The notes under the pieces: generated by a model
What the model saw: the letters and a program-made list of their open reading frames with translations, nothing else
The model's database searches: none
What the model was told of the DNA's origin: nothing
Translations under genes and position numbers: made by a program
From: Verrucomicrobiota bacterium
GTDB taxonomy: Bacteria; Verrucomicrobiota; Verrucomicrobiia; Opitutales; Opitutaceae
Direction: 5' to 3'
NCBI GenBank assembly: GCA_023428905.1
Contig: JAEYWP010000030.1
Coordinates: forward strand, 248,001-312,000
Length of the DNA stretch: 64,000 nt
Shown here: in pieces, positions 62,594 to 64,000 of the stretch
How the letters are laid out: the number at the start of each line of letters is the position of its first letter
Numbering within the stretch: position 1 is the stretch's first letter

Positions 62594-64000
62594 CTAGGGC
62601 TTCAGGTCCACGTGCTTCCAGGGGAAGTCGTCCATCGGCGTGGTGCGGTAATGGAGCACCTTCTCGTCCACCAGCCGTGAGTGCACGTAATAAAACAGGG
62701 GCATCACCGGCATATCCGCTAGAAGGATACCCTCCATCCGGCGGTAGATATCATAACGCGCCTCCTGCGACGGAGCGCCGAGGGCGGAGCCGAGGAGTTC
62801 GTCGTACTCTGGCTTGGCCCAGTGGGTGTGATTGTTGCCCCCGCCCGTGATCCACATGTCCATGAACACGTGCGGATCCATGTAGTCCGCGATCCATCCG
62901 CCACGCTGGATGTCGAAGGAGATCGCGTTCTGGGTGGCCATATACACGCGCCACTCCTGGTTCACGATGCCGACCTCGATCCCAAGGTTGCGCTTCCACA
63001 TCTGCTGGATCGCCTCGGCGATGACCTGATGGCGGTCGAGGATGTTGATGTTGATCTCCAGGCGCGGGAAACCGCGCCCTTCGGGAAAACCTGCTTCCGC
63101 CAGGAGTCGCCGCGCCTCCGCCACGTCCTCGACCAGGGCCGCGCTGCTGCGGTAGCCGGCGACCTCCTGCGGGATGACGGAAAAGGCAGGCATTTCGCCG
63201 GCGAGTGTCACGTTTTGCACGAGGCTCTGGCGGTCGACTGCGAGCGCAAGCGCGCGGCGCACGCGCACATCGTCGAGTGGCTTCTTCTGGATGTTGAACC
63301 GATAGAAATAGGTGCCGTACCACGGATCGATGCGCAGCACACCGGGACGCTCGCGCCGGTAGACGTCCAGCTTGCTGGCCGGTACCTGATAGGTGACGTC
63401 GAGCTGCCCGGTGCGAAACAGGCGCTCCTCCACGTCCGTGCTGCTGATGGGATAGAAGTGAATCTGGTCAAGTTTGACCTGGTCGCGGTCCCAATAGCCG
63501 GCCGCGCGCTCCACCACGATCTTCTGGCCGGGCCGCCACTCCTTCAGGGTGAAGGGGCCGTTGCCCACAAAGTTCTCGAGGCGGGTCCAGGCGGTGCCGC
63601 GCCGCCCGAGCGCGTCAAACTTTTCAATCGTGGGGATGTGAACCGGATACCAGGCGTAGTGCTGGAGTGCCTTGAGGAGGAACGGGGTGGGCTGACGCAG
63701 CCGCAACTCGAGGGTGTACGTATCCAGCGCGCGGACGCCCACCTTGGTGAAGTCGTCGAGTTTGCCCTGGTTGAAGGCCTGCGCCCCCTCCAGGACGTAA
63801 AGCATGTAGGCGTAGTCGGAGGCGAGGGAGGGCGTGAGGATGCGCTGGTACGAACGCACGAAGTCTCCGGCGGTGACGCCATCGCCGTTGGACCAGCGGG
63901 CATTGTCCCGTAGCTGAAACGTGTAAATCAGGCCGTCCGGCGATACCGTCCACGATTTCGCCACTCCGGGTTCGGGCTCATCCGTCAGGGGATTCTGCGC
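62594..64000 (-). CDS. oppA: oligopeptide-binding protein OppA (5' end outside the window)
   Basis: The last 468 codons of a periplasmic family 5 substrate-binding protein, which captures oligopeptides for OppBC. The signature WTVSPDGLIYTFQLRDNARW is near its window-edge start, and the hinge and C-lobe pattern follows: GNGPFTLKEWRPGQKIVVER, KPLDDVRVRRALALAVDRQS, NININILDRHQVIAEAIQQM. The end PMDDFPWKHVDLKP is typical of OppA. The reading frame continues off the end of the window, so signal peptide and N-terminus are missing here. It is the first gene of the minus-strand series. Confidence 0.93.
   Translation of the reverse strand, partial: AQNPLTDEPEPGVAKSWTVSPDGLIYTFQLRDNARWSNGDGVTAGDFVRSYQRILTPSLASDYAYMLYVLEGAQAFNQGKLDDFTKVGVRALDTYTLELRLRQPTPFLLKALQHYAWYPVHIPTIEKFDALGRRGTAWTRLENFVGNGPFTLKEWRPGQKIVVERAAGYWDRDQVKLDQIHFYPISSTDVEERLFRTGQLDVTYQVPASKLDVYRRERPGVLRIDPWYGTYFYRFNIQKKPLDDVRVRRALALAVDRQSLVQNVTLAGEMPAFSVIPQEVAGYRSSAALVEDVAEARRLLAEAGFPEGRGFPRLEININILDRHQVIAEAIQQMWKRNLGIEVGIVNQEWRVYMATQNAISFDIQRGGWIADYMDPHVFMDMWITGGGNNHTHWAKPEYDELLGSALGAPSQEARYDIYRRMEGILLADMPVMPLFYYVHSRLVDEKVLHYRTTPMDDFPWKHVDLKP

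Overview
The window is gene-dense, high-G+C bacterial chromosome. Protein content points to a Gram-negative member of the PVC group, most likely Verrucomicrobiota close to the Opitutae. The reasons are an outer-membrane phospholipase, YdbH/YnbE/YdbL-like envelope proteins, a ClpX-like ATPase beside an HU/IHF gene, plant-polysaccharide hydrolases, and intergenic texts of the kind I associate with that group. The assignment rests on resemblance, not on a marker-gene search. I see no prophage, CRISPR array, insertion sequence or large transferred island.

Layout. 1-2.9 kb is the end of a hemicellulose locus (GH51 fragment, GH43). 3.1-11.6 kb is a mixed accessory stretch: a secreted crystallin-fold protein, two VOC-fold proteins, a lone ATP-dependent DNA ligase, a GT-C-type membrane protein, a sulfotransferase-P450 pair, a glycan-binding-like protein and a lysophospholipid acyltransferase-like protein. 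11.7-16.2 kb has tRNA-Arg(TCT), a NhaR-like regulator divergent from a TerC-DUF1232 pair, and an AbgT transporter. 16.3-22.4 kb is a three-gene signalling operon with overlapping ends (multi-PAS kinase, CheY-like receiver, receiver-flanked hybrid kinase). 23.3-23.7 kb is tRNA-Asp(GTC) followed by a tandem duplication of its own 3' end.

23.7-39.7 kb carries OsmC, an ABC exporter, argH, mutL, glgP, the ydbH/ynbE/ydbL-like set, ubiE/menG, a ClpX-like ATPase, HU/IHF, hisS and cdd. 39.7-49.5 kb has an S9 peptidase, an HD hydrolase, serA, plsY and hom-lysC-thrC, which takes aspartate-derived intermediates to threonine apart from thrB, asd and the kinase of homoserine. 49.8-55.8 kb has an ABC ATPase, pldA, surE and a classical rpsO-pnp pair. 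56.0-64.0 kb is a minus-strand series with overlapping ends: peptide-transporter genes oppA(partial)-B-C, an MsbA-like exporter, two glycosyltransferases and a DciA-like gene.

The most unusual signal is shared by both tRNA genes. Each is followed by a direct copy of its own T-arm/acceptor 3' end, with an inverted, slightly diverged copy of the same T-arm between the two. The duplicated sequence is each tRNA's own, so this looks like a local process rather than one inserted element. Other points of interest are a MutL whose C-terminal endonuclease motifs are all replaced, a half-length YdbH, a ClpX-like protein without its zinc domain, and dispersed intergenic repeat texts.
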